Assembly: GCF_000499845.2 (NCBI RefSeq)
Contig: NC_023751.2
Coordinates: 33,974,309-34,038,308, forward strand
Source of the DNA: Phaseolus vulgaris
Lineage: Eukaryota > Streptophyta > Magnoliopsida > Fabales > Fabaceae
Length of the DNA: 64,000 nucleotides
Direction of reading: 5' to 3'
Positions 1-12,178 of this stretch are shown here, piece after piece (the first letter of the stretch is position 1; each line of letters starts with the position of its first letter). Made by a program: the position numbers and the translations under genes. Below the pieces are notes generated by a model, which saw nothing but the letters and a program-made list of their open reading frames with translations, was not told the origin of the DNA and ran no database searches.

Positions 1-780
1 ATTACGGAATACGTTGTTATGTGTAACTTTTTATGGTTTCAATATAAATTTTATTGACTATTTTTATTTTAATAATTGTTATGATTATCAAATCTTTTAT
101 TCAGTTTTTTATTATTGTAAAAAAGTGGACACAAAGCTCAAAGCTGTTTTTACTAATTTTTTATTTGCTTTTATTGAATTTGACATTGGACTTTTGATAA
201 GTTGAATTTGAAGTGTTGGTGAAGATCCATATTTTTTTTGGATTGTTGAACTTTAACATTAGAAGGTCACATGTTAAGATAATTTTTCGGTGTTTAAGTT
301 AATACGAGGATAATGATATCATAGTAGTAAGTGAATATCAAGTATTGTTAGGATTTGTATTTATAGGTATAAGAGTTTGACATATGTGTTTCTATAATTG
401 ATGTTGAATTTTGCGAATAAATCTCGAGATTTATGATAATTAAGAATATACTTCTATTTTTAAACAGTTAAGTTTGTTATACTAATTTATGGTTATTATA
501 AAATAAATATTACTAGCCCAATTTGTATGGATCAAAAGATATCTATTATATAAATTAAATATTGATAATCCAAATCTCATGGATAGGGTATAACAACAAA
601 AATTCATGTATTCGCCTATTAGTATATTTATTTTATTAAAAAAATAAAAAAATATGTAATTTCGTAAGAATAGTTATAAAATCATTTTTGAGTAAAAATA
701 ATAATATTGTGTAGTTACATGTTTTATTAAATAAAAAATTATTTTTATTGTGCAATTCGACAACACATTTGTTTGAGAAG
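1..780. other. AT-rich intergenic DNA, no gene seen
   Basis: Very AT-rich sequence with frequent stops in all frames. A 63-codon open frame near the left edge is Phe/Tyr/Asn-rich, as expected of translated AT-rich DNA, and matches nothing I recognise. Confidence 0.6.
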
Positions 781-2050
781 CCACCACCTTCTCAGACCTA
801 GTTGGTTTGCATGTTGAAGTGTCACATCAAATTAGAGTCGGTAGTCGAGATGAATACGTGATCATGCGGGGTGAGAGAGATGACCTTCCCACTATAGATA
901 AAATTCAATAAATTAAACAGTATGCAGAGTCTTACCCATGAACCATGCACAAGGATGGTACGCAAAGGAGGGCCCTATTGCTAATCAGTCGAGGAAGATT
1001 TTTTATTATTTTTATATCTATTCTCTCTTTGGGAGAGAACAAATACTCGACACAAGAGTTAAACTTATCTAGTCTTTGTCAATGTAAAGGTTATCTAAGT
1101 GTAAAGTTGAGGTAGAAAAAGAGTCATGTCTGTTGGTATTACCATGTACATCTTAATTTGATTTTTTATTTTTATTTTTTAAACTAAGAAGAATATATAA
1201 TAAAGAGAGGACGATGTCGGGCTTCATTCAATGAAACTCAACCAACCCTCTACAATATTTGTTGATTTGGTAAAAATACATAAAGGTATTTATAGAAGAT
1301 TGATTTTGAAGGTAGGTGCAGAGTACTTGAAAGGCCTTCAAAAGGGCCCAACTATTAGGATGTGGCTACTTTGGTGTCACATTCATGAGAGTGAGCATAT
1401 GCCACTTAAAGCAAGAAAGAGAAAATTGAATATTGAGTTCTTTGAAAAAAGTACTCGTAGACCGAGGTGAAGTCCCCAACATCTAATTGAGGCTTCATGA
1501 GTAGTCAATCACTCTTAGTGCAAGGTTTTTCCACAATAAACTCGACCATTGCGTTAGAATACACACTAAAGGAGGAATCACCAAGTACCTATGAGTACTC
1601 GGGATTAGAGATCTGAAGGAATTTGTCCTTCCTTACCCTCTTGGCCATGTTTGGCTCAGAGGTCTCCCCAAAATCTTGGGAGGAGGCTTCCTGCCTATCT
1701 AGAATGGTAATATCCTTTTCATCCTTGACATAGTGGCAGACGCCAGCGCGACGATCGCCATGGCAGGGATGACTTTAGGAATAATTTTCTCTGAGCGATC
1801 TCATTAAAAGAACGAGTCATAGTACAACTCATTGAGAGATATTCTCCTATGGAAACAATCTCTCTGCTCATGAAAGTGTTATTCCTAAAGAAATAGAAAG
1901 GATTAGAAGAAGTGGAAGAGGTAGACATACCTAAAAAAAGAAAGAATAACAAATGTGGGGAAAGTAGGGAAGAATGAAGGCAAAAAGGCATGAGCTAAGA
2001 ACCGAACGCTACGTCACATACACCAGCAGAAGCAAGCAAGCAAAGAAAAT
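781..2050. other. Less AT-rich segment with short open frames, possibly an old transposon relic
   Basis: Base composition rises above the flanks and two short open frames appear: plus strand 1231-1470 (79 codons, Lys/Arg-rich) and minus strand 1719-1991 (90 codons). On the minus strand around 1450-1680 several short coding-like stretches run in shifting frames, as in a decayed retroelement gag or internal region. I recognise no domain, so no function is given. It could equally be a decayed host gene fragment. Confidence 0.3.
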
Positions 2051-4243
2051 AACAAAGTGTTTTCTCTTAGGTTTAGTAAGTTCTTGAAATTGATTCATTT
2101 AAAACTCACGTTTAAAACACTATGATAAAAAAGACAATCGCAAAAAAAGAAGCATTACATCCATCTAGGGCAATGTGTTTTCCCAAGGTAACTCTTTTGT
2201 GAAACGTCAACAGTCAAACGAACATGACACCTCGAAACCATATAACTCATCATTAGAAAAAGAAAACCCTTCATTAAATTCCTGATTAAAGCTCTTGGGG
2301 TTTTATTTCTCTCATTATAACACAACAATATTATTGTTTTGATTATTTTTTAATGACAACAATTACCACTTCAATTACATTTTAATTATCGAGTTAGGGG
2401 GACTTGTGTACTACCTAATACCGAAAAATACTAAGAAGTTAATATCCATCCATGATAGGGATAATTAACCACCTATAGAATCCGCATAACTCAGATATAG
2501 CTTAAAATGAATGACCGACATGCCGCTAGAATCAAATAATTTTTTATAACGAATATCAACTACTCGAGAGAGTATTCATTCAACCTCAACACTTTCATTT
2601 ACTTTTCACTCACATAATCTCTAAAGCTCTTACTAACTTAAATATTGAAGAATCTTCTACAAGTGCACCATCACTCAACTTTCATCAGTAAAACTCAACA
2701 ATCCTTCATAGAAAAGGTAGTCAAACTCGCATAATTCAAACATCCACCGTTAAGAATTTTATTACATCCCATCAAGAACAAATATATTTATTAAAAATTA
2801 TATATAAATAATATAATACAGGAATCGACTTTTAATTTTTGGGAAAAAATAAAACTTAATGAGCTTTATAACTCTTGGATAAGTTAAAAATTTAGGATTT
2901 GAAGAAGATTTAACCTAGAAGATGTTGCTAAAAAGTTAAAAAAGAACTTATTCCTAACAATCAATTGCTTTGATTTGTTTTCTTTTTAGTCCCTTTATCT
3001 ATGAATCATGAGTCATAATCTTTCAAAATGATTCTTAGGATCCATCATGCACATATTTTATAGAAGCATGCACATTAATATAGAATTATTTTTAATTTAT
3101 TAATTAATTATCTCAAATCTAAATACTTTAAAAATTATAATTACATCTTACTCAAACAATTTCTTTCTTACAATCAATTTGTATCTACAGAATCATGGCT
3201 GATCCAAAACGTGAAAGACGCGTCACCAGCACACATGGATATCATCATGAACACAACTTTGTGATTAGACTAATTCCATATCAAGAAAAATTATAAGTTT
3301 TCACGATTAAAATTTCTTGATGACAGTGCTGGATTATTAATTATCTCTTTGTAAATGGTAAAAACTCATATTTACTCTGTGTTTTAAACAGGATAAATAT
3401 TTCTATAATTCTTTTTTAACTTTTAGTTTTTAATCAATATTTTGGCTGGGGTTTTGAATCTTTTACTTGTTAACTCTTTTAATATCTAACATGACAATGT
3501 TAACAGATTATATAACAATGAAACTAACATTCCAATAACGTATCATGTGATTTATAAAGCATATTCTAATCCTAGAAAAATAAAACTTAAAAGATTAAAA
3601 ATTAAGATTTGCCAAAAAAGTATTAGCAACTAAAACAAAAAGTCCAAAGAAGTGTATAGTCTAAAAAGATGGTTCATCTTAAATTATATTATAGTTAAAA
3701 ATTGTAATAAATTAACATATAAATTGATTTACATTTACGATGAATAAATTATATGCAATACAAAAGAAAATTATCACAAGATTATGCTAATATTAAATTT
3801 TAAGATTGATTTTATGCTTTTAGCTAATTAAGAATATTTTTTATCGTAAAATTCAAAAGTATTTTTTTAAACATTCATATTTTTCACGTGAGTTTAATTT
3901 GTATAAATATTTAAAAAAAAATCTCCTTTATATGATTGAAGTAGCCCTACAAAAAGATACTTGATTATTGGAGATTTATATACTTTCACTATTAACATAA
4001 AATAGCTTGTAACAAATTATTAGAGGTTTATACATTTTCACTATGCAGAAGACTTTTCTTTGTTTTTTTAAAGAAATACAGTGAATTAAGGAATAATTCA
4101 TTTCTAGTAAACTTACAATTATAATATATTAATTTTTATTTTTGTTTTTTGTTAATTTATTTTAACTTCCCCTTTCTTTAATTCCAAATTTTTATAAACT
4201 TCCCAAACTTCTCACATATCTCTGCACTACAAGAAAATCTCTT
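2051..4243. other. AT-rich intergenic DNA, no gene seen
   Basis: No open frame of note, no recognisable domain and no repeat unit large enough to report. A lone copy of the CACTACAAGAAAATC terminus at 4225 sits just before the full MITE terminus at 4244. Confidence 0.55.
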
Positions 4244-4572
4244 CACTACAAGAAAATCATTAAATAAAAATCAATTTTAAAGACAAAAATAATTAGTTGC
4301 CAGAATGACTAAATTAGAGACCTAAAAAAATAGTAGTTTATAAATTAGTTTCTATTATTGATAAATAGTTTCTAGATTGGTATATAATTAGTTACCAAAT
4401 TTTTAACTATTAATTATTTAGATTCTAAATTTGGTAGAAAAATATTGATAACTAATTAGATACTAATTTAAAAACTATTTATCAATAATAAAAACTAATT
4501 TAGAAACGAATAATTTTTTTAGTCTTTAAAATGATTCATAATTTAATTATTATAATAACTAATTATTTTTTA
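4244..4572. mobile_element. CACTA-type palindromic MITE (copy 1), right end lost
   Basis: It begins with CACTACAAGAAAATC, and the two halves are near reverse complements of each other (an 'aaactaatttagaaac'-type phrase in both orientations about a centre near 4400). The right terminus GTAGTG is missing and the homology stops near 4572. The same family occurs at least a dozen times in the window. Confidence 0.7.
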
Positions 4573-6289
4573 TATAATGTTTGTACTACACTGTTGTTTA
4601 TAATATTTTTTAATTATAGTATAATCTACACATTAAAAATTCATTATAAATTTAAGTATAAAAAAACATGTATTTGAATACACGAACTTCAAAATTTGAA
4701 GGCAAATGTGTTCTAGATAAACAATTAAAGACCATCCAATAAGTGTGCTTGCTTTCACCTAAAAACTCAAACTGTCCACGTTCAACCGATACAATTATTT
4801 CAATGGAAGTTAGGTTATTATAATATATACTAATATAGTATTATATTGTCACGCGCAATTGACCATTTTTCTCTTCATTAAGCCATGTCGTATTACCATT
4901 GTATATAAAATTATATTATTTTCATTCCAATATTTCTGACATAAGTTCTTAATAACTTTTTTGTAAAGAGTTTTACAATATGTTACATTATTTTTAAAAT
5001 CTTATGACAATTTTTGCTTAAATGTAACGGTTTTATAAAACTTCCCAACTTTTAATTTTTGAATTTATTGATTAAAAGTTACTTTTAAAATAAAAATGAT
5101 ATTTTTTTTTTCTTATAAATGTATTTAAAACTTAGAGTATTAAATTTTATGTCATAAAATAATTTTACAAAATTCTGATCTTAAATTTATAACTTGATTC
5201 ATGAAATGACTAACGTTATTATTTAACTATTTGAGTGATGTGTCCACAAATATTACATACTACACGAAATTTCGCTGTAGCTTTCTGTGGCTTAGACTTC
5301 TCCTATTATTTTATATATTTTTTACTAATAGATAAATTCAAACAAGACCTAGTTTGAGGATGCTTCGTCTATATATGAATAATACCAAAGTTCAACATTT
5401 AAAATTGATATGCAATATGGGTCCACGTCTATTATATACTTGTACTAATATAAAAATTTAATTAGATTTTAATAACTTATGAATTTGTGTGTTTTTAATT
5501 GATTTTTTTAAAGAAGGATTAATAAATTTTTAGATAAAAAAATAAAAAAAATGATTATAAACAAAAAAATAAATAATAAAAAAGTTGGTAATGCGGTCCA
5601 GTTAGAAAGATAAGAAAATGATTTAGTACATAAAGTGTTTGACTATTCTTCGAACACATGTTTAAAACAAGTTTATGTGATACCTACCACTTAAATAGTT
5701 GGAGTATCAAGCACTCTCATGCTTCATTTGGTAGAAAAAAACAATGAATATAGGTACTGTGAGAGAGAGAAAGGAATATAAAAGAAAGAAAAGGAAAAGA
5801 AAAGAAACCTGAGTTAAAATGAACATGATTTGGTCAAAGAGAAATAGAAAGAAATATTAAGAAAATACTTTTATCATTTATTTATTGTTCTTATTTCATA
5901 ATAATAAAATATTGGAATTTAAAAAAAAAATAAACCCACAAAATCAATTATAAGGTTAAATATAATTAGAAAAACATAACGTAATTAATTATTCGAAATT
6001 CAAATTACTGAACCCATTTTTTCTCTTCTTTCTATTTCTCCCTGCTTTCTTTTCCTCATCCTTTTTCTTAAGTTCCAACTTCGCAGAAAGATGCACGACA
6101 CCATACATTTTTATTTTTATTTTGTTAAAATAGTGAAAAGTACAAATTACGAGAAATAATGAAGAGTCTCGTAATTAATCACAAAAATATGAGAAAGACA
6201 TGAAACGTTACGTAATTAAGCTTTGACATAATTTATGATAAATTTATTAATAAAAAATTATTTAAATTTATATTAATTTACTAGATAAA
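4573..6289. other. AT-rich intergenic DNA, no gene seen
   Basis: No supported gene. A purine-rich tract (AAAG/GAAA repeats) lies around 5760-5810, and homopolymer A/T runs are frequent. Confidence 0.55.
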
Positions 6290-6570
6290 TTTCGGAGTCT
6301 TTTTTATTGATATCTAAATTATTTTTTATTATTAATAAATAAATTTTAAAATAATATCTAATTAACTATCAACTTTAAAATTTTTAAATAGTTAGTAATT
6401 AAAATTTTGATAATTAATTAAATACTAATTTAAAAATATTTATCAATAATAAAAATTAATTTAGATACTAATAATTTGATTAATCTATAAAATAGTATAT
6501 AATTTAATCAATATAGCAACTAATTATTTTTTGTCTTTAAATTTGATTTATATTTAATGATTTTTGAACC
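6290..6570. mobile_element. Degenerate CACTA-type MITE (copy 2)
   Basis: The family core is present (paired phrases around 'tttatcaataataaaaattaa' and its complement, then 'caactaattattttttgtct'), but both CACTA/TAGTG termini are eroded. It is assigned by similarity to the intact copies at 47419 and 60696. Confidence 0.55.
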
Positions 6571-7430
6571 GTGATAGTTCATCAATGTAACATCCCTATT
6601 TTTACCTATATTTGATTATACATTATGCATGTAATATTAAATTAATATATAAACATATACTACTTTTTCATATTATATCTCAAAATATATTCCTCTTATT
6701 AGGGATTTACACTCAATATGATTTTATTTTTAGTGGAGGGAATAACTTTGTTCGATGTAATCTTTTTTTAATTTAAAGAAATATATAAAGTAATAATAAA
6801 ATTAAAGTAAAAGTATGTATTATTTTTTATTCAATGATCTGGGATAAAAGAAAGTTACCTATATACTTTATTATTATTTTTATAATTTTTTATCTATTTG
6901 AATGATGTGCATAAATTATTGGTTAAGAAAAATATTATGCACTTTAATATTCATCATATTATGTGATTCTTGAAAGTGTCAAAGACACTTGAGAAAGAGC
7001 CATAAAATTTGTTGCATTGAGTTGAGACCATATTATGTATGCGTCTTTGGATCTGGGAAGTCACGGTTTGGTACACTACAGGGTGAAAGGCATGGACCAT
7101 GGTGAGGTCTAAGAAAGTATTTATAAAGTACGTGAATATTTGAATAGTTCAAAATAGTGTTTTGGACTAGGATATTCATAGTCCAAAGTTGAGACTATTT
7201 GATACCTAATCAACATCGCCAAAGTTAGGTAATGAACATATATCTCTTTATGCACCGATAAATGATCGATATTCTTGAGAAAAATAATTACAATTGTACC
7301 AATTTTTTTAATGAGAAATACTCAACTACCTAATCACTTGCCTAGTAACTTTTGATGTTCATATTGGATCATCAAAAGTTGATTGTGTATTCATATATTT
7401 GATAAAGTGAGATTGAGTCTTATGGTTTTA
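6571..7430. other. Intergenic DNA, no gene seen
   Basis: No gene recognised. The right part may already belong to the decayed Ty3/gypsy element that becomes recognisable at 7431. Confidence 0.45.
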
Positions 7431-8023
7431 GGTCAAATCATAGACCCCATTATTGGTCTTGTGTTGGATCATCTAGGTAGATGGGATGAAATTCGTCCTT
7501 TGGTGGAGTTCACTTGTAACAACAATTACTATTAGTATGCAGAAGTCATATGCAGATTAGAGATGAAGATCCCTAGAGTTTGTTGTGAAGGAACATGTTT
7601 TCATACGAGTAAAGTCTACCACAAAAGTTGTCCAAGCTATCCAAACTAAGAAATTGACTCCAAGGTTTATTATGTCATATTAGATACTTGGGAAGATTGG
7701 TTAAATAACATATGGGTTAGCTTTGCTACCTCCTTTGGCAAATTTGCACAACGTATTTCATAAATCCTATTTGAGGAAAACGTTCATGATGTAAGTCATA
7801 TTCTAGAGTTAGATGATGTGCAAATTAGAGAAGATTTGTTAATAGAAGTCAAGCCAATGAGGATAGTTGATTTTCAGATAAAACAACTCTAAGACAAAAC
7901 GATGAATAAGTGAAGGTAGTGTGGAACGAGAGAACTTGTGACTTCACGTGGGAGTTGGAGGATCAAATGAGTTGTTTATTAGTGAGACAATTTTTGGTGA
8001 ATTTTTTTTTAATGATGGAGAGA
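7431..8023 (+). pseudogene. Ty3/gypsy retrotransposon pol relic (integrase C-terminal region)
   Basis: Translation of the plus strand gives phrases typical of plant Ty3/gypsy integrase: LDHLGRWDEIRPLVEFT near 7470-7520, then a stretch ending VHDVSHILELDDVQIREDL around 7785-7850, and a final motif resembling the W..G.R..T.EL.D end of plant gypsy integrase near 7920-7960. Several stop codons and frame shifts interrupt it, so it is dead. A purine-rich GGAGAGAT followed by TGTAACA at 8024 looks like a polypurine tract joined to the start of a 3' LTR, which gives the orientation. Gag, protease and reverse transcriptase are absent. The family call rests on remembered motif similarity. Confidence 0.75.
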
Positions 8024-9399
8024 TTGTAACATTATGAAAATAATATAAAATAAAATATTATATTATTATTCAACTACTTCTTGAAATTTATAAGTTTCAG
8101 GTAATGAGAAACTGAGAAACTGATGAGGGGAAACTATATGCAAATCATGAGACTACAATGAGGTAAACTGAATTAGGGGTAGAGTCGACAATAGTCCTAC
8201 CCTATGAGTAGGGTAGTTGAATTGATCGAGGGTATTGAAAAAGTGATCAACAGATGTTAGTCTCTATTGAGTTTGGACATGAAAATAATTAGAACTAAAA
8301 ATTTTAAAAAAGAAAATAGTTGAAAAGTGAAAAATCTAACCTTGTTATAAATAAATTAAGGTAAATCACGCTACATTAATTACTATTAAATCAAAATATA
8401 ATATATATGATATATTAAAGTAGGTATCATATTACCTCAATCAAAATATAATATATATGATATAATATAATTACATACTACATTGATACTAATAGTAAAC
8501 AATATAATTAGTGGAGAAATATATTGCCATTCTTATTTTTACATAATTTTTTTTGTTATTTTAATATCATAATTTTTTTACCATGATTCTTGTTTATTTA
8601 GTTAAGAAAATTAATTAATATTATTCATTAGAGTTTTCCTTCTTCTTCTGATTACATTATTTTTCTAGCATTATGGGTTAAATAGTCTTAGGACACTCTA
8701 TCCAATATCAATTGTTCGTTATAAAAAAATTCATTAAGATCAATGTATATTAATATAAGTTAAATCATAACAAAAATTAAATAGTACACTCTCAATCATG
8801 CAATGAGTGTTAATTTCAGTTTAACAGTAAAATGGTTCATAAGATCATATAAATAAACACAAAAATCACAGTAAATATATAACTTTTATTGTATCAATAT
8901 ATCAAATAAATGTCGGATAACTTTTTCCATATATATTTTCAACTGAAAGTTTTCGAGACGAAACATTAAGAAAAATATGAAAGAAAAAATGAAATGAAAA
9001 AATAAATAAATTATTCAGCAAGTAAATAAAGAAAGTCTCTGCCCCTTATTCAATAACATGTTCCAATACTTCAAATCAAGAGGTTGATTGTAAATAAAAT
9101 GATTGATTTACACATGAGATTCTAATGTACGTTCTTTAACTATTCTCTTTTATTTGATTTATTATCACAGAAATTGGAACAATTGAGAGCAATTTAATGT
9201 TAAAAGCGACTAATTTGGAGATTAAATGTCTTTCTCTTTAGAAAATGTTGTTTATTGTAAACATGAATATCAAAGTTATAATTTTGTTATTTTAAACATT
9301 TTTAATGGTAATTAATGGAACAAATATTTTAAACAATTGTAACTACTGATGATGTTGGCAATAACATAACAATACTCATTCAAATTACTAAAAACGGGT
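8024..9399. other. Possible LTR remnant then AT-rich intergenic DNA
   Basis: The first few hundred bases may be the decayed 3' LTR of the gypsy relic (it starts TGTAAC after a purine tract), but no second LTR was found to prove it. A 26-bp phrase (AATCAAAATATAATATATAT and flanking bases) is directly repeated near 8391 and 8440. Nothing else supports a gene. Confidence 0.4.
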
Positions 9400-10240
9400 A
9401 TTTAGGAATTTGAAAGTGAAAAGTTGACAACGAAATTCCGTGTGTGGAAAATGAGACAAGGAAAGTTCCAGGATGCACGCATACCACACCGCTTCACGCA
9501 AACGCGCAATAAAAACACACGTGGCAACACCAAACTGCTTTTCAGAACGCGCAGTTTTATTTTTCCTTTATCGGTGACTCCGTTATATATTTAATATCAC
9601 AGCTTTAAAATATTATTATAGATTCCTATATTTAATAATGTATTTTGTTTTTAAAAAATTCTAATAATTTATTCAGCATTGGTTGCAGCATGTGGTTTCG
9701 TAAGGAAAGAATAAGAATTATGGAGTCACGGGATGGCACTGAGTCAGTTTTGGATTCTGAAGAACAATGGAGAACTTTCTCTCTCTCTTCTCTCTTTTTA
9801 TTTTTAATTTTTTATATTTTAAAATTATTTTACACTTTCTTTTTGAAACTATAACAAAATAAATCCTTCTTTTATATATGTTTACTAGAAATTAAAGCTT
9901 CTCAGCACCTTTACGTTTTAACAACACCATCTTTTTTATATTGGTAAAAAAATGGATTGATAGAAAAAGTTTTCAATTCAACGTTTTGTTCCAAGTTGGG
10001 ACAGGGCAACCTCAATTTAACGTTATTTTATCCTTTATTTGAAGTGGGTGGTGGCTGTTTGTTTACCCTTTTCACTCATCCACGTGAAATTCATGACTTT
10101 TTTTTAATCTTTTTTGGGGTTTTATGCGTGACATTCATAACCACTACAGATGCTTCTTTACTCTTTCTCAACCATTGCAACGTCATTACACCCACTTCCA
10201 TATTTGTATTTTCTTCATTTCACTTTTTTTATTATTAAAA
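9400..10240. other. Promoter-like, less AT-rich stretch with orphan short ORFs
   Basis: Around 9465-9570 the DNA becomes GC-richer, with several CGCG-type sites and a G-box/ABRE-like core ACACGTGGC near 9517. Two short open frames follow (9645-9854 and 9957-10238, 69 and 93 codons, the second hydrophobic), but neither matches a family I know and no splice model links them. This may be the promoter and first exon of a lost or unrecognised gene, or chance. Confidence 0.25.
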
Positions 10241-11084
10241 ACCAATAAATAAATATGGAAAATGACTTAATTCTTATACAATAATTAATAAAAAAAATAA
10301 AATAGAATCTCATACTCCAACTTAATTCAAACTTAAAGAAAAAAATCAGTTATTTTTTATCTTAAAACCAACTAAAGAAACTCATCTTTAACCAGAATTA
10401 GAAAAAACCAATATATCAAACCTTGAAAGTTATTTCAACTTTTTTTTATCATGCTTCTCACCTCTTCTATTTTGTAAGAAAAAAAATTGTGCAAATTCGT
10501 GTAGTCTTTTCAGTTTTTTTCTGGGTGTTAAGCAATATTCTTTGTATATATTTAGTTTTGAAAACATTTAACTAATAAACTAAGGGAGTTAAAATAGTAT
10601 AGTAACTGTTTGAAGGAATTTTGACATATCTCAACGTGGCTGATGTTTCACATGATAGAGATGTACATGCTTTGATTGAAGAAAATTTGAGTAAAAAATG
10701 AAATTATTTGAAGTAGGTGAAGGAGATTAAATGTCTCCTTGTCATTTTATTTTTTATATATAAAATAAATTGTAAATGCATGAAAATATTGTCACTAGAT
10801 AAAGAAATTATGTTAAATTTGAACACGTTTTGGAGTGTATTTTGAGTGTCAAAAAATTAGGGTTGTTGATTCTTAGGTACTGTCAAAAAAATGTTTTGAT
10901 GGATTAAAAGATAAAGATGTTTATTAACTATCCATGACCTTGACTTTAGATTAATGCAAAATTTTTCAATGTATTGAAATAAAAATCCCATTGTTAAGAT
11001 CACCTTATTTAAGATATTTTCTGTTATATCTTTATTTTTATTGGCTCTATTATAGTTTTATTTTTATTTTTTTAAAAATACTTC
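10241..11084. other. AT-rich intergenic DNA, no gene seen
   Basis: No open frame, domain or repeat structure worth reporting. Confidence 0.5.
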
Positions 11085-11290
11085 TAAAAAATATTAAATA
11101 AAAAATAAATAAATAATTACTATTTTAACTAAATTAGATAAAAAAAATATTGATATTATCAATTTTAAAATTTAAATAATTGATAGCTAAAAATTTGGTA
11201 GTTAATTAAATATTAATTTAAAAATTATTTATCAATAATAGAAATTAATTTAAATATTAGTAATTTTTTTATTCTCTAAAATAAAGAAGA
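11085..11290. mobile_element. Degenerate CACTA-type MITE (copy 3)
   Basis: The central part of the MITE family is recognisable in both orientations about a centre near 11180. The termini are not preserved. Confidence 0.5.
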
Positions 11291-11334
11291 AATATAAAAA
11301 TAATATTTGAAATCAATTTATTTTTTGAATGCCC

Positions 11335-11541
11335 TAATGCTTTGTATATTTGTAATTGAGTTCGAATAAGGATGATCTTCTTTCTTTTATTACAAGTGAT
11401 GGTAGTCCTTTGGTTAAATTGATTAAGTTTGTTATGATAATTTTTTCAATTTGGATGTTATGGCGTATGAGAAATTATACTCGTTTTTAGGACAAGATTG
11501 ATGTTTCTAAGGTTATTGCAGTTATTAAAGATTTAACTTGT
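11335..11541 (+). pseudogene. L1-type LINE relic copy 1, 5' portion, split by a retroelement insertion
   Basis: The plus-strand translation (for example the phrase IWMLWRMRNYTRF near 11450-11490, followed by DKIDVSKVIAVIKDLTC) continues on the far side of the composite retroelement at 14297. There the frame runs on into an RNase H-like domain. Together they are the 3' end of a plant non-LTR retrotransposon ORF2. The 5-bp CTTGT at 11537-11541 is the left target-site duplication of the insertion. At least one premature stop is present in this part. Confidence 0.7.
11537..11541. repeat. Left 5-bp target-site duplication (CTTGT)
   Basis: CTTGT directly precedes the outermost LTR (11542) and recurs at 14292-14296 directly after the opposite outermost LTR. 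Five-bp duplications are the norm for Ty1/copia-type integrase, so the entire block between them behaved as one insertion unit. Confidence 0.85.
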
Positions 11542-11662
11542 TGTTACGAAGTGAACTTTAAGCCTAACTCAACCCCATAAAACCGGCTCATAGGGTTGAG
11601 GTTTGCACCCACTTATATACAATGAAAGACTCTAATCTCTAGTCGATGTGGGATCTCCAACA
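11542..11662 (-). repeat. TRIM LTR a (outermost, left)
   Basis: A 121-bp TG...CA repeat. On the minus strand it starts TGTTGGAGATCCCAC and ends TTCGTAACA. It is near-identical to the LTRs at 11802-11922 and 14171-14291. Confidence 0.9.
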
Positions 11663-11801
11663 CACCCCCCTCACGCCGAGACTGCCAACTCGTGCGTGGG
11701 ACTATATATTTTGGGTGGTCCGATAGCGGCCCGATAGCGGGTGGCACGATAGGCCCAACACAAACACTCGCTAGGATAGGCTCGAAATGGCTCTGATACC
11801 A
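11663..11801 (-). mobile_element. TRIM internal region 1, with PBS at 11790-11801
   Basis: Only 139 bp, with no coding capacity. On the minus strand it opens with the 12-nt primer site TGGTATCAGAGC (11801-11790) and closes with a polypurine run GTGAGGGGGG next to the LTR. It contains the doublet CCGATAGCGGCCCGATAGCG. Confidence 0.88.
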
Positions 11802-11922
11802 TGTTACGAAGTGGACTTTAAGCCTAACTCAACCCCATAAAACTGACTCAATGGGGTGAGGTTTGCACTCACTTATATACTATGAAAGGCTCTCATCTCT
11901 AGTCGATGTGGGATCTCCAACA
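11802..11922 (-). repeat. TRIM LTR b (shared between units)
   Basis: A 121-bp LTR directly followed on its U5 side by the primer site of unit 1 and on its U3 side by the polypurine tract of unit 2, so one LTR serves two tandem units. Confidence 0.9.
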
Positions 11923-12067
11923 CACCCCCCTCACGCCGAGAGTGATAGATAGAAGCTCGTGCGTGGGACTATATATTATGGGTGGTCCGATAGCAGCCCG
12001 ATAGCGGGTGGCACAATAGGCCCAACAAATACTCGCTAGGATAGGCTCGAAAATGGCTCTGATACCA
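11923..12067 (-). mobile_element. TRIM internal region 2, with PBS at 12056-12067
   Basis: A 145-bp non-coding internal region similar to region 1, differing by small indels. It has the same tRNA-Met primer site at its minus-strand start and the same purine run at its end. Confidence 0.87.
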
Positions 12068-12178
12068 TATTAAGAAGTGGACTTTAAGCCTAACTCAACC
12101 CCATAAAACCGGCTCATAAGGTTGAGGTCTAACAAACAAAATCCAATAATTTAAAATGGAAAATTAAATATGTTAACA
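12068..12178 (-). repeat. LTR c: chimeric, U3 unlike the other LTRs
   Basis: On the minus strand it begins TGTTAACATATTTAATTTTC, unrelated to the TGTTGGAGATCC start of the other three LTRs. After about 50 bp it joins the common sequence (AGACCTCAACC to the U5 end). It is preceded by the purine tract TTGAGGGGGG after the copia pol. It therefore combines a different U3 with the shared R/U5. Confidence 0.8.
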
